Part shown: piece after piece, positions 31,633-40,900 of the stretch
Layout of the letters: each line of letters opens with the position of its first letter
Numbering within the stretch: position 1 is the first letter of the stretch
Source: CATQHD01 sp965243165
GTDB taxonomy: Bacteria > Actinomycetota > Acidimicrobiia > Spongiisociales > Spongiisociaceae
NCBI GenBank assembly: GCA_965243165.1
Contig: OZ251535.1
Location: 1 to 64,000 of the forward strand
Length of the DNA: 64,000 bases
Direction of reading: 5' to 3'
Notes under the pieces: generated by a model
Told to the model about the DNA's origin: nothing
Databases searched by the model: none
The model's input: only the letters and a program-made list of their open reading frames with translations
Program-made: the position numbers and the translations under genes

Positions 31633-33718
31633 TGAACTTCTCAAGTACCGCGGGGCCTTCCTCCAGCAGGCGGCGCAGGTCTTCTTCGTAGATCACCGGT
31701 ACGTCGAGGTCCCTCGCCTTGGCCAGCTTGGTTCCGGGCGAAGACCCGGCCACCAGCGCGGTAGTCCGGCTCGACAAGGAGGAGGAGACCGCGCCGCCCC
31801 GTTCTTCCACCGCGGCCTTGACTTCCCCTCTGGTCTTCTCCAGGACGCCGGTCAGCACCAGCCGGACGCCTTCCAGCACCTGGTCGGGCCCTCCTTCCCG
31901 CACCGGGTCGGCTAGACGCACCCCGCCCTTGCGGAGCCGCTCCACCAGCCGCCGGTTGTCCTCGTCCGCGAACCATGCCGCCACCGACTCGGCGATGATC
32001 GGGCCCACCCCGTCGATAGCGGCCAGGGTCTCGGCGTCGGCGGCCGCCAGACTCTCCACGCCGCCCGTCTCCCGGGCCAGCAGACGGGCCACCGTCCCCC
32101 CCACATGGCGGATTCCCAGGGCGGCCAAGAGCCGCTCGACCGGACGGTCTCTGGCCGCCTCGATGCCGGCCATCAGGTTGGCGACCGACAGGGAGGCCCA
32201 CCCCTCGAACCAGCATTCGGGTTTGTGCGTCTCGTGTTCGGACGAGAGAGGATGGCCGGACTCCAGGAAGTCCTCGGCTTTTAGGAAGAAGATGTCCGCC
32301 GGGCCTTCGATCTTGCCCTGTTCCAGCAGGAAGTCGATGGTCTTGTAGCCCAGCCCCTCGATGTCCATCCCCCCTCGGGCCGCGAAGTGGAAAAGCCACT
32401 CCCGCAGGCGGGAAGGGCAGGTCAGGCCCCCGGTGCAGCGGGCCACCTTCTCGCCTTCGGGCCGGACGATCGGGGCCCCGCAGAAGGGGCAGTCGGCGGG
32501 CATCGACCAGGGCTGTTCTTCCCCCGTCCGCCGCGAAGCCGCCGGCCCCACCACTTCGGGGATCACGTCGCCCGCCCGGCGGACCACCACATGGTCGCCC
32601 ACCCGGACGTCCTTGCGGCGGATCTCGTCCTCGTTGTGCAGGGTCGCCATCCCTACGTTGGCCCCGCCCACGAACACCGGTTCCAACACGGCGAAGGGGG
32701 TGGCCGCCCCGGTGCGTCCGATGTTGATCTCGATCCCCCGCAGACGGGTCATCCGCTCCTCGGCGGGGTACTTGTAGGCGACCGCCCAGCGGGGCGCCCG
32801 GGCGGTGAAGCCGAGCTCTTCCTGTTCGGCCAGGCTGTTCAGCTTTATGACCACCCCGTCGGTCTGGTACGGCAGGCCGCCGCGCTCCGCCGAGACCCGC
32901 TCGATGTAAGCGGCGGCGGCGGCCAGATCGGGCGCCGTCTCGGTGGCCGGATTCACCTTCATGCCCAGCCGGCGGAGCAGCTCGAGGGTCTCGGAGTGGC
33001 TGCTCAGGGACGGGCCGCCTTCCACATAACCGAGCTGGTAGACCCATATGGACAGGCTGCGGCCAGCGGTTACCGCCGGATCCTTCTGGCGCACCGAACC
33101 CGCCGCCGCGTTGCGGGCGTTGGCGAACATCCGCTCCCCGGCCTCGGCCTGGCGGGCGTTCAGTTTCTCGAACGACGGCAGGGGCATGTAGACCTCCCCC
33201 CGCACCTCCATGAAATCGGGGGCTTCGTCCAACAGGCGGAGGGGGACGGCGCGAATGGTCCGCACGTTTGCGGTTACGTCCTCCCCGGTCATGCCGTCGC
33301 CTCGGGTGGCCGCCCGGGCCAGCACCCCGTGTTCGTAGGTCAGGGACACGGCCAGCCCGTCGATCTTCTGCTCGCAGACCAGCTCGCCGGGCGGGCGGCC
33401 CAGCTGCCGCTCCACCCGAGCCGTCCAATCCGCCAGCTCGGCGGCGGTCTCGGCGTTGTCGAGGGAGAACATCCGCTCGCGGTGGGGGGCGGGGGCGAAG
33501 AGGCCGGACGGAGGCGCCCCCACCCGGCGGGTGGGCGAGTCGGGGGTGACCAGGAGGGGATGAGCCTCTTCGAGCGCCTCCAGCTCCCGGCGGAGATCGT
33601 CGTAGTCCGCGTCCGGAATCTCCGGGTCTTCCAGGCAGTAATAGCGGTAGTCGTGCCGCCGGACTGCGCCGCGCAGGGCTTCGATGCGGGCGGCCGGATC
33701 CGCGCCGGAGAGAGCCAT
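31547..33718 (-). CDS. ligA: NAD-dependent DNA ligase
   Basis: 723 residues. Joins nicks in replication and repair. Features in order: the Ia NMN-binding part (HDYRYYCLEDPEIPDADYD), adenylation domain with the lysine of CEQKIDGLAVSLTYEHG, OB fold, zinc finger (CPFCGAPI and the later CTGGLTCPS), helix-hairpin-helix repeats (GVGPIIAESVAAWF) and BRCT (VRLVLTGVLEKTRGEV onward). The last 28 residues, ending in PPPPPP, are encoded by the dispersed element and are not part of the family, so the natural end appears to have been replaced. ATG at 33718. The catalytic core is intact. Confidence 0.93.
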   Translation of the reverse strand: MALSGADPAARIEALRGAVRRHDYRYYCLEDPEIPDADYDDLRRELEALEEAHPLLVTPDSPTRRVGAPPSGLFAPAPHRERMFSLDNAETAAELADWTARVERQLGRPPGELVCEQKIDGLAVSLTYEHGVLARAATRGDGMTGEDVTANVRTIRAVPLRLLDEAPDFMEVRGEVYMPLPSFEKLNARQAEAGERMFANARNAAAGSVRQKDPAVTAGRSLSIWVYQLGYVEGGPSLSSHSETLELLRRLGMKVNPATETAPDLAAAAAYIERVSAERGGLPYQTDGVVIKLNSLAEQEELGFTARAPRWAVAYKYPAEERMTRLRGIEINIGRTGAATPFAVLEPVFVGGANVGMATLHNEDEIRRKDVRVGDHVVVRRAGDVIPEVVGPAASRRTGEEQPWSMPADCPFCGAPIVRPEGEKVARCTGGLTCPSRLREWLFHFAARGGMDIEGLGYKTIDFLLEQGKIEGPADIFFLKAEDFLESGHPLSSEHETHKPECWFEGWASLSVANLMAGIEAARDRPVERLLAALGIRHVGGTVARLLARETGGVESLAAADAETLAAIDGVGPIIAESVAAWFADEDNRRLVERLRKGGVRLADPVREGGPDQVLEGVRLVLTGVLEKTRGEVKAAVEERGGAVSSSLSSRTTALVAGSSPGTKLAKARDLDVPVIYEEDLRRLLEEGPAVLEKFSSNQNALESAKIGPHRRRPRAHPPPPPP

Positions 33719-33788
33719 GCCGGGCAGGCTAGTAGCCGCCGCCGAAAGGCCGCCGGACGGCCGAGGCAAAGACGGAGGAAACACCGGC

Positions 33789-34847
33789 TCAGGCGGCCGA
33801 CTCGATGATGCCTCCCCCCACCACCTCGTCGCCCCGGTACAGGGCCAAGGTCTGGCCCGCCGCCGCCGCCCGCTGCGGTTCCGTGAAGCGCACCCGCACC
33901 TTGCCCTCCCCCGCCTCCGACACCTCCGCCGTGACCGCCCGGCCGTGGGCGCGGTACTGCGCCCCCAGAAAACCCGCCTCCGGCCGGTTGACCCAGCGCA
34001 TCCCGCCGACCACCGCCTCGTCTATATCCAGGTCCTCCGCCGCCCCGACCGTAACCGTATCGGTGTCGGGGTCGATGTCGATGACGTAGCGGGGGATTCC
34101 CACCGCCACCCCCAGCCCCCGGCGCTGGCCGATGGTGTAGTTGGAAACGCCGCCGTGGTATCCGAGCACCTGCCCGTCGCGGTCGACGATGGGTCCGGGC
34201 AGGGTGTAGACCCCCTGGCCGGCCAGGAAGTCCCGGTAGCCGCCCTCGCCCGCGAAGCAGATGTCCTGGCTGTCGGGCTTGTCCGCGGTGCGGATGCCCA
34301 GCTCGGCGGCTATCCGCCGGGTTTCTTCCTTGACGATCTCCCCCACCGGAAAGCGCAGCCGGGAGAGCTGGCGCTGGCCGAGCATCGAGAGCACATAGGA
34401 CTGGTCCTTGGCGGAGTCCGCCCCCCGCCACAACCGCCTGCGGCCGTCCTCGTCCTCGGTGATCCGGGCGTAGTGGCCGGTCACCACCGCGTCGCAGCCG
34501 AGGGCCTCGGCGTGGGCGAGCAGGCGGGAGAACTTGACCGTCCGGTTGCATTCCACGCACGGGTTGGGAGTCCGGCCCGAGATGTACTCGTCGATGAAGA
34601 CCGACACCACCCCGGACATGAACTCGGAGGTGTAGTCCCACACGTAGTAGGGGATGTCGAGGGAAGCGGCCACCCGGCGGGCGTCCTCGGCGTCGGCCGC
34701 CGTGCAGCAGCCGGCGGTGGGCGCCTCCCCGCCGGGGCCTTTCCACAGCTTCATGGTCACCCCGATCACCTCCCAGCCCGCCTCCTTGGCCAGGGCGGCG
34801 GCCACCGAGGAGTCCACCCCTCCCGACATGGCTGCCAGTACTTTCAC
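33789..34847 (-). CDS. mnmA: tRNA-specific 2-thiouridylase
   Basis: 352 residues. Thiolates U34 of tRNA-Glu, -Gln and -Lys using sulfur passed from a cysteine desulfurase. The PP-loop AMSGGVDSSVAAAL, the catalytic cysteine in NPCVECNRTVKF and the second cysteine in SQDICFAGEGGYRDFL are present, as are VTGHYARI and NYTIGQRRGLGVA. GTG at 34847 overlaps the stop of the desulfurase gene (GTGA), matching a direct sulfur-transfer partnership. Confidence 0.93.
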   Translation of the reverse strand: MKVLAAMSGGVDSSVAAALAKEAGWEVIGVTMKLWKGPGGEAPTAGCCTAADAEDARRVAASLDIPYYVWDYTSEFMSGVVSVFIDEYISGRTPNPCVECNRTVKFSRLLAHAEALGCDAVVTGHYARITEDEDGRRRLWRGADSAKDQSYVLSMLGQRQLSRLRFPVGEIVKEETRRIAAELGIRTADKPDSQDICFAGEGGYRDFLAGQGVYTLPGPIVDRDGQVLGYHGGVSNYTIGQRRGLGVAVGIPRYVIDIDPDTDTVTVGAAEDLDIDEAVVGGMRWVNRPEAGFLGAQYRAHGRAVTAEVSEAGEGKVRVRFTEPQRAAAAGQTLALYRGDEVVGGGIIESAA

Positions 34848-35977
34848 CGCAGGGCCTCCACCTGGAGCGCCAACAGCCGGGCAGCCTTTCTGCCTTCCCC
34901 CTCGGACGTCGACCATCCGAAGGAGAACCGCAGGCACTCCCGAGCCTCGGCGGGCGCCATTCCCATCGCTTCCAGCACATGGGACACGGTAGCGGCGCCC
35001 GACTGGCAGGCCGAGGCGGCCGAGGCCGCCGCTCCGGCCAGGTCGAGGCGGGCCAGCAGCACTTCGTTGAGCACTCCGGGGATGCGGACGTGGCTGGTCT
35101 GCACCATGCGGGGCGCTCCGGCGGCGGTGAAGAGCGCCTCGGGAACCAGGGCGGACAGAGTTGCCTCGAAACTGTCCCGTTCGGCCCCGGCCCGGGCCCT
35201 GAAGCCGGAACGATCCTCTTCCAGAGCCAGCATGGCGGCCGCCATCCCCGCCGCGCCCATCACGTTGTGGGTTCCCGAACGGCGCCCCAGCTCCTGGCCG
35301 CCCCCGTGGATCAGGGGTTCGAGCTGGGTTCCCGAGCGGACGTAGAGCAGCCCCGCCCCCTTGGGGCCGCCGAACTTGTGGGCGGCCAGGGACAGCAGGT
35401 CCACCCCCAAGGCGTCCACGTCCACCCCCTCCGAGACGTAACCCTGCACCGCATCGGTGTGGAAGGCGGCGGACGGATGGGCGGCCTTCACGGCCCGGAC
35501 GGCCTCCTCGACGGGCTGGCGGACGCCGGTTTCGTTGTTGGCCAGCATCACCGAAACCACCGCCGTCTGCGGGGTGACGTGCGAGGCCGCCTCGGCCGGG
35601 TCTATCAGGCCGTCAGGGCTTGCCTTCACCAGAGTCACCGGGGCCCCCGCCCTCCGGCAGAACTCGGCGCTCCGGAGGACCGCGTCGTGCTCGACGGGCG
35701 AGGCAACCACGCCCCCCGGCCGCCCCCCGGCGAACGCCCGCCCCTTTACAGCCAGGTTGTCGGCCTCGGTTCCGCCGCCGGTGAACACGATCTCCAGCGG
35801 GTCGGCCCCGATCAGGGAAGCCGCCAGGTCGCGGGCGTCCTCGAGGGCGTTCTTGGCGCGGCGCGAAACGGCGTGGCCGCCGGAGGGGTTTCCGTAGCCG
35901 CCCTCCTGGAACGGCGCCATGGCCTCCCAGGCCTCGGGGCGCAGGGGGGACGAGGCGGCGTGGTCGAGGTATAGCAT
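34844..35977 (-). CDS. iscS: Cysteine desulfurase (IscS/NifS family)
   Basis: 377 residues. Takes sulfur from cysteine for Fe-S clusters and tRNA thiolation. YLDHAASSPLRPEAWEAM opens the protein; FTGGGTEADNLAVKG, SPVEHDAVL, HTDAVQGYV and LLSLAAHKFGGPKGAGLLYVR (PLP lysine) follow; SAASACQSGAATVSHVL holds the loop cysteine. ATG at 35977 is at the family-typical start. It is coupled to mnmA, and an NifU-like scaffold is encoded at 46.6 kb. Confidence 0.92.
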   Translation of the reverse strand: MLYLDHAASSPLRPEAWEAMAPFQEGGYGNPSGGHAVSRRAKNALEDARDLAASLIGADPLEIVFTGGGTEADNLAVKGRAFAGGRPGGVVASPVEHDAVLRSAEFCRRAGAPVTLVKASPDGLIDPAEAASHVTPQTAVVSVMLANNETGVRQPVEEAVRAVKAAHPSAAFHTDAVQGYVSEGVDVDALGVDLLSLAAHKFGGPKGAGLLYVRSGTQLEPLIHGGGQELGRRSGTHNVMGAAGMAAAMLALEEDRSGFRARAGAERDSFEATLSALVPEALFTAAGAPRMVQTSHVRIPGVLNEVLLARLDLAGAAASAASACQSGAATVSHVLEAMGMAPAEARECLRFSFGWSTSEGEGRKAARLLALQVEALR

Positions 35978-36059
35978 GACCTCGATTGTCGCACGGCGCA
36001 GGCCTTGTGCGGACAGACAGCCGGGGCGTCTGTGAAAACGCCGCCGAGGAGGCTCGGGG

Positions 36060-36503
36060 ATGCAGGAAACCGAGGCCGCGGTCGAGATAGCCGCACCGAT
36101 CGAGCGGGTTTGGGAGGATGCGGTCGACTTCGCCTCTCACGCCGAATGGATGAAGGACGCCCTCTCCATTCGCTTCGAAGGGGAGCGGCGCCGGGAACCG
36201 GGAACGGTGCTGCTGATCGAAACCAGGGTCGGCCCCTTCCGCACGGTGGACCGCTTCGAGATCACCGCCGTCGAGCCCATGCGCCTGATCGCCGGGCGGC
36301 ACACCGGACTCTTCACCGGAGAGGGCCGTTTCGAGCTGACGCCGCTCACCTCCGGACGGACCCGGTTCGTATGGCGGGAACGCATCCGGTTCCCTTGGCG
36401 GTTCGGCGGGCCGGCCGGCGCCTGGATAGGAAAAGCGGTCCTGGGCCGCATCTGGCGGACCAACCTGGCCGAGTTCAAGCGAAGGCTCGAACAGAGATAT
36501 TGA
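36060..36503 (+). CDS. SRPBCC (START-like) family protein
   Basis: 147 residues. The opening EAAVEIAAPIERVWEDAVDFASHAEWM and the later RFEITAVEPMRLIAGRHTG and RTRFVWRERIRFPWRFGG match the polyketide cyclase/START-like fold that binds small hydrophobic ligands. AGGAGG lies 8 bases before ATG at 36060. It is divergent from iscS and convergent with the lipoprotein gene. The specific ligand is unknown. Confidence 0.75.
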   Translation: MQETEAAVEIAAPIERVWEDAVDFASHAEWMKDALSIRFEGERRREPGTVLLIETRVGPFRTVDRFEITAVEPMRLIAGRHTGLFTGEGRFELTPLTSGRTRFVWRERIRFPWRFGGPAGAWIGKAVLGRIWRTNLAEFKRRLEQRY

Positions 36504-36561
36504 CCCGGCCGGCGCACGGCGGCGGAGAAGAACCCTCTGCCGCCCCTCGGCCTGCAGGCTT

Positions 36562-36930
36562 TCAAGGGGCGGGTTCGAATCCCGCGCACCCCTTCACCTC
36601 GGCTACGGCGAAGGTCTCCGAAGGCAGCTCGAACACCCTGACGAAGGCGACCTCCGCTCCGTCGATCACCACCGTGGCGGTGCGGGAGCTGGCCACATGC
36701 AACCGGTGCCCGCGGCCCTGGTAGGCGTCCGCCCATTCGGTCATGGCGTCGTACGGGGTGAGGGCGCCTTCCTCCCCCCGTTCGTACCGCATCGACTCCG
36801 CCCAGGCTTCGGGGGCGCAGTCGATCTCACCGTCGAAGCCCTCGGGGTGTTCGGACGAACCGCAGGCGGCCAGCACCGCGAGCAGCAGCGCCGCCGCTGC
36901 CGCCAGGGCAAACGGCACGGCCCGGCTCAT
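36562..36930 (-). CDS. Small lipoprotein, hypothetical
   Basis: 122 residues from ATG at 36930. A signal peptide with a lipobox (LLLAVLAAC-GSS) predicts attachment to the outer face of the membrane. The mature part is short and acidic with WAESMRYERGEEGALTPYDAMTEWADAYQGRG and a C-terminal beta stretch. The last residues, GCAGFEPAP, are encoded by a sequence that on the other strand reads as a tRNA T-arm plus acceptor end. It lies 25 bp downstream of echA and may share its transcript. Confidence 0.7.
   Translation of the reverse strand: MSRAVPFALAAAAALLLAVLAACGSSEHPEGFDGEIDCAPEAWAESMRYERGEEGALTPYDAMTEWADAYQGRGHRLHVASSRTATVVIDGAEVAFVRVFELPSETFAVAEVKGCAGFEPAP
36565..36592 (+). other. tRNA 3'-end-like fragment (T-arm and acceptor strand)
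   Basis: GCGGGTTCGAATCCCGC is a perfect T-arm and is followed directly by GCACCCC, as in the 3' part of a tRNA. The matching 5' acceptor strand (GGGGTGC) and a D-arm are not found in the 90 bases upstream, so this is not a tRNA gene. It may be a relic of an integration site, or chance within the lipoprotein's coding end. Confidence 0.35.
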
Positions 36931-36955
36931 TCGGTCTGTCCGGCGCGGCGGCGGC

Positions 36956-37738
36956 TCACGCCCCGCCGAACCGAGCCGGGCGCTTTTCGAGGAAGGCGGC
37001 CACCCCCTCCTTGGCGTCGCCGCTGGCGAAGGCCTCATGGAAGGCTTCGTCTTCGACGGCCAAGGCCTCTTCGATGGGGCGGCCCCATCCCTCGTTCACC
37101 GCCCGCTTGGCCAGCCCCAGGGCGGGGGAGGCGCCGGATGCATACCGGGCGGCGTCGGCCATGGCCGCCTCCAGCAGCTCGTCGGCAGGAAACACCTTGT
37201 CGGCCAGCCCGAGGGCCAGCGCCTCCTCGGCGTCGACATGGCGGCCTGAATAGATCAGCTCCTTGGCCCGGTTGAATCCGATCAGGCGGGGCAGCCGTTG
37301 AGTACCCCCCGCACCGGGGATGATGCCGAGGCGGATCTCCGGCTGGCCGACCTTGGCGTCCTCGGCCAGATAACGGAAGTCCGCCCCCATGGCCAGCTCC
37401 AAGCCGCCGCCCAAGGCGTAACCGAACACCGCCGCGATCACCGGCTTGGTCAGCTGCTCCAGCCGCCGCACCACCGGAACCAACCGGTTGTCCTCCAGCG
37501 GCCCGGTACCGGCGTCGTGGGCTTTCTTGAACCCGGCGATGTCGGCCCCCGCCGCAAAATGGGGCCGGCCGGTGATGACCGCCGCCCGCACCGCCGGATG
37601 GGAGGCGCTGCCGACCGCCTCGTCAAGCTCCTCCACCAGCTCACCCGAAATGGCGTTGACGGGCGGGCGGGTCAGCTCGATGAGCCCCACCGCTCCCTCG
37701 GTTGTGTATGAAACGAACTCCACTGTCTTCCTCCGCAT
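36956..37738 (-). CDS. Enoyl-CoA hydratase/isomerase family protein
   Basis: 260 residues, crotonase fold. Oxyanion-hole segments HFAAGADIAGF and FGYALGGGLELAMGADFRYL, and the two catalytic glutamates (in GGLELAM and in GQPEIRLGIIPGAGGTQRLP) are present, so it should hydrate enoyl-CoA thioesters in fatty acid breakdown. The C-terminal helix with LEKRPARFGG is family-typical. ATG at 37738. It has no beta-oxidation neighbours here. Confidence 0.9.
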   Translation of the reverse strand: MRRKTVEFVSYTTEGAVGLIELTRPPVNAISGELVEELDEAVGSASHPAVRAAVITGRPHFAAGADIAGFKKAHDAGTGPLEDNRLVPVVRRLEQLTKPVIAAVFGYALGGGLELAMGADFRYLAEDAKVGQPEIRLGIIPGAGGTQRLPRLIGFNRAKELIYSGRHVDAEEALALGLADKVFPADELLEAAMADAARYASGASPALGLAKRAVNEGWGRPIEEALAVEDEAFHEAFASGDAKEGVAAFLEKRPARFGGA

Positions 37739-37752
37739 CGCGCAGGGACCAG

Positions 37753-37799
37753 GTTAGATGTGAAATCGGGGAAGCTGTCCCTGTTGGGGCAGGGCGGTG
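37753..37799 (+). repeat. Short dispersed intergenic repeat, copy 2
   Basis: Starts TAGATGTGAAATCGGGG and continues AAGCTGTCCCTGTTGGGG, related to 31154-31200 and 41571-41617. It lies just upstream of echA. The rest of the gap to 37861 shows nothing else. Confidence 0.5.
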
Positions 37800-37861
37800 T
37801 ATCCATGGGGCCGCCATGGGCCGGCGAGCGACCCGCCGCGGGAGGCCGCCGCCTGCAAAAA

Positions 37862-37893
37862 CGGAAGAGATCCCATGACAGGGATCCCTTCCG
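37862..37893 (-). terminator. Rho-independent terminator of surface protein 1
   Basis: Two 13-base arms (37862-37874 and 37881-37893) pair with one mismatch around the loop ATGACA. On the minus strand the hairpin is followed by TTTTTGC. It lies about 20 bp past the stop at 37915, the right place to end that gene's transcript. Confidence 0.75.
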
Positions 37894-37914
37894 CTGGTTG
37901 GTGCGGGAAGCTGG

Positions 37915-40900
37915 TTATCGGTCGATCATGTAGACAGGCGCGAAGTTCCCCCCTTCCGGGTTCGCGTACGCCTGCGCCGAGTAGAGGTCGCCTTCGGTGC
38001 GGTCGAAGGAAACCCGGAACCCGAACTTCTTGTTCGGTTCCGGCCCCACGTACTCTTCCGAGCTTCGGTCGGCGTCCGCCCAGCCGCCGGCGGGCTTGGC
38101 AAAGACGAACACCGTCCCCCGCCAGTCGCCCTCCTGCCGGAAGTGGGCAGAAGTAGCAACCGCCGAGCCGTCAGAAGCGAAGTCCACATACGACCCGAAC
38201 ACATCGCTGTTCCGGGGGCGGGCGGGGGTCAAAGCAACCCTTTCCATCGCCTCCTCCGTATCCCAGTCATCGGTCGTGGTGAACACGTACAAGCCGCCCG
38301 GCTTGCGTTCACTGTGACGGAAGGCGCCGCCTGTCACCACTGCGGCGCCGGCGTCGTCTATACCGACCGATGCGCCGAACCGTTGGTCCCTTCCGACGTC
38401 CGGCGGGTTCAAGGTCTGCTTGAACACCCAGTTGCCGGGGCCGGACGGTGTCTTGAACACGTACGCCCGACCCGAACGTATATTCGGGGAAGCGCCGTGA
38501 ACAGGGCCGCCGAGCACCAGGGTGTCGCCGTCCTCGTCGATGGAGATCGAGTTGGGCCATCCGATCGTTCCGGGCTGCGCCGGCGCCGACGCGACCCTCG
38601 CGGCGGCCCCGTTGTTCCAGAATCTGCTGCTCCTGGTCCATGTCTTCGCATGGTTGGCGCCGGCCCAGTCCCGCCGCGCCACGGCCCCGATCGTCTTTTC
38701 ATCGGCGGAAACGGCGACCGCTCCGCCGTAATTGTGCAGGCCGTCGTCATATGTGAAGGTCGGAACGGAGGGCCATCCCGTGTCTGTCGTCAAGGGGTTT
38801 GCAGACCCCTTGAGGACTACATGGAGTTTGCCCACATCCACGCGATCTTCAATCGGCCGCCATGGGTGGCGGCCCGGTTCCCCGACCACGACGGTGCTGC
38901 CCGCTATGTCGACATCGTTCCCGAATCGACCGCCGACCACCGGGGCGTCAGAAACCAGGCGCACCGGGCTGGTGTCGGTGATGCTCTCGTATATGTACAC
39001 CGCGCCGGCTTCATCCAGCGCAGGCGTTGCCGGGTCGTCATCATGATCGACCGGCTCGAAGGGGGCGCCGGCCACGATCACCCCGTTGTCGACCGCGAAG
39101 TCGTAGGCGTGCCACCCTTGCCCGGCAACCTCCAAACCGCCGGCGATGGCGGATCCGTCAAGGCGGGGCCACTCGGGTTCGGCCGTGAACCCGCCCACCT
39201 TCGCTGTTTTGCTCTGATATTCGGAAACCGCAACATGGGCGGCGCCGTCCTTCAGCTCCTTCTCGAAGTCATCGAGAAGTGCGGGCCCGGCAGCCGTGGT
39301 GAACTGGTCGTTGCTGTCGTATCCGACCACAGACACCGTGTTGTCACCGGCAAAAACCAGCCGGTTGTTCTCGGTGTCGGCCTCCAACAGCCGCCCTCGG
39401 GCCGAGGCGCCGTCCGAGGGTTCTACAGCCCAGTAGTGATAGATCCTCTCGGCTTCGATATTGTCATCTGGGTCGCCCTCAGGCCGATCGTCAGAGCTGT
39501 CCGCCGCCCCCCTCACCACCTCGTAGACCGCCAAGATCGTCTCGATCCCGGGAGCGTCGGACTTGCGGTTGTAGGCAAGGGAGGCCACCCCCCTGGCATT
39601 GGTCGTTCGCGACAGACGGGCCGTACCTGTAAACATGCGGATTCCGCCGCTGGAGGTGTCGAATACCAATGCCGTCGGCGCCCCTTCAGAAGCCGCCTCC
39701 GCGCCGATGCCGTCTGGGTCGTCGGAGGTGAAATGGATTCTTTTTCCGCGTATCGGGTTGCCGTACTGGTCGGTCAACGTCGCCTCGACGACATGCGCCG
39801 CGCCGGAACCCGCCTTGGACGCCTCCTGATACGCAACATCCTGAGAAAGCATCAACGCAGTCGGCGTCGGCTCCGAATCCAACCACACCGCCGCCGCGTC
39901 CTCCGCTCCTCCCCCGGACTCCCTCCCGGCCTTCTTCAAATTGGTTTCATCCACCAACTCCAACGCCGGGCTGCCCAACGGAATGACATCCAAATCCAGG
40001 CGAGCCGAATCACCCGTATCCCCGCTCCCCGGACGCGGGTCGGTCTGACGGAACGACAACTCGATGCTTCCCGAAGCGTCCGTCTCATACACCGACGTCG
40101 ACATCTGCGTCGACTCCTCCGCCGGATCCGACCCCGCATCCACCCGCGTCTCCGACACCGCCACCCTCACCGACACGTCCTCGACCGCCGCCGCCTCGCC
40201 GTCCTCGTCCACCACCTGCAGAGTGAACACCACCCGATCGCCGAACCCCAACGACGTAGCCCCCTCCGGCATATCGTCGGTAACCCGCAGCTTCACCCCC
40301 GGCTTCGACACCTCCACCTCGACCGAAGACGAAACCGTCTCACCCGCCATGAAACGGTCACCCTCATCACCCGTCCAAGCCCACACCGTCGTCGACCCCG
40401 CCAGACTATCCACCGACAGCTCCAAATCACCAGACGGATCAGTAGACAAATCCGCCAACGAGATCTCACACACCCCGCCCCCGCCCACCACCGACACCAC
40501 ATCCGCGTCGCAGCGGCCGTCCTCTCCGAACGCCTCACCCGGATCCACAGCCGAGAAAACATCCACCAACGCATCCGGCATCGGCACCAAGTCGTTGTCG
40601 CGCACCGAAACCGCCAACTCCACCGAATCCCCCACCACCGCCTCCGACTCGGCGGCCTGAACCGTCAACCCCGCCGGGCGGGCCGCCGTATGCGCCAGCA
40701 TCCGCGTGATGAACACCGCCATCTGCGCCCGCGTAACCAAACCCCCCGGATTGAACAACCCATCAGCCGTCCCCCGCGCCACCCCCAACTCGAACATCCG
40801 CCGAACCGCCGCATACTGACCCCGAGTCACACTCCCGATATCAGAGAATACCTCATCATCCGCCGAAACATCCGACAGCGCCGCGCCGCCCCCGCCCAAA

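Noticed and set aside
36501..36592. Possible complete tRNA gene ending at the T-arm
   Set aside because: No matching 5' acceptor strand, D-arm or anticodon stem could be built in the 90 bases upstream.
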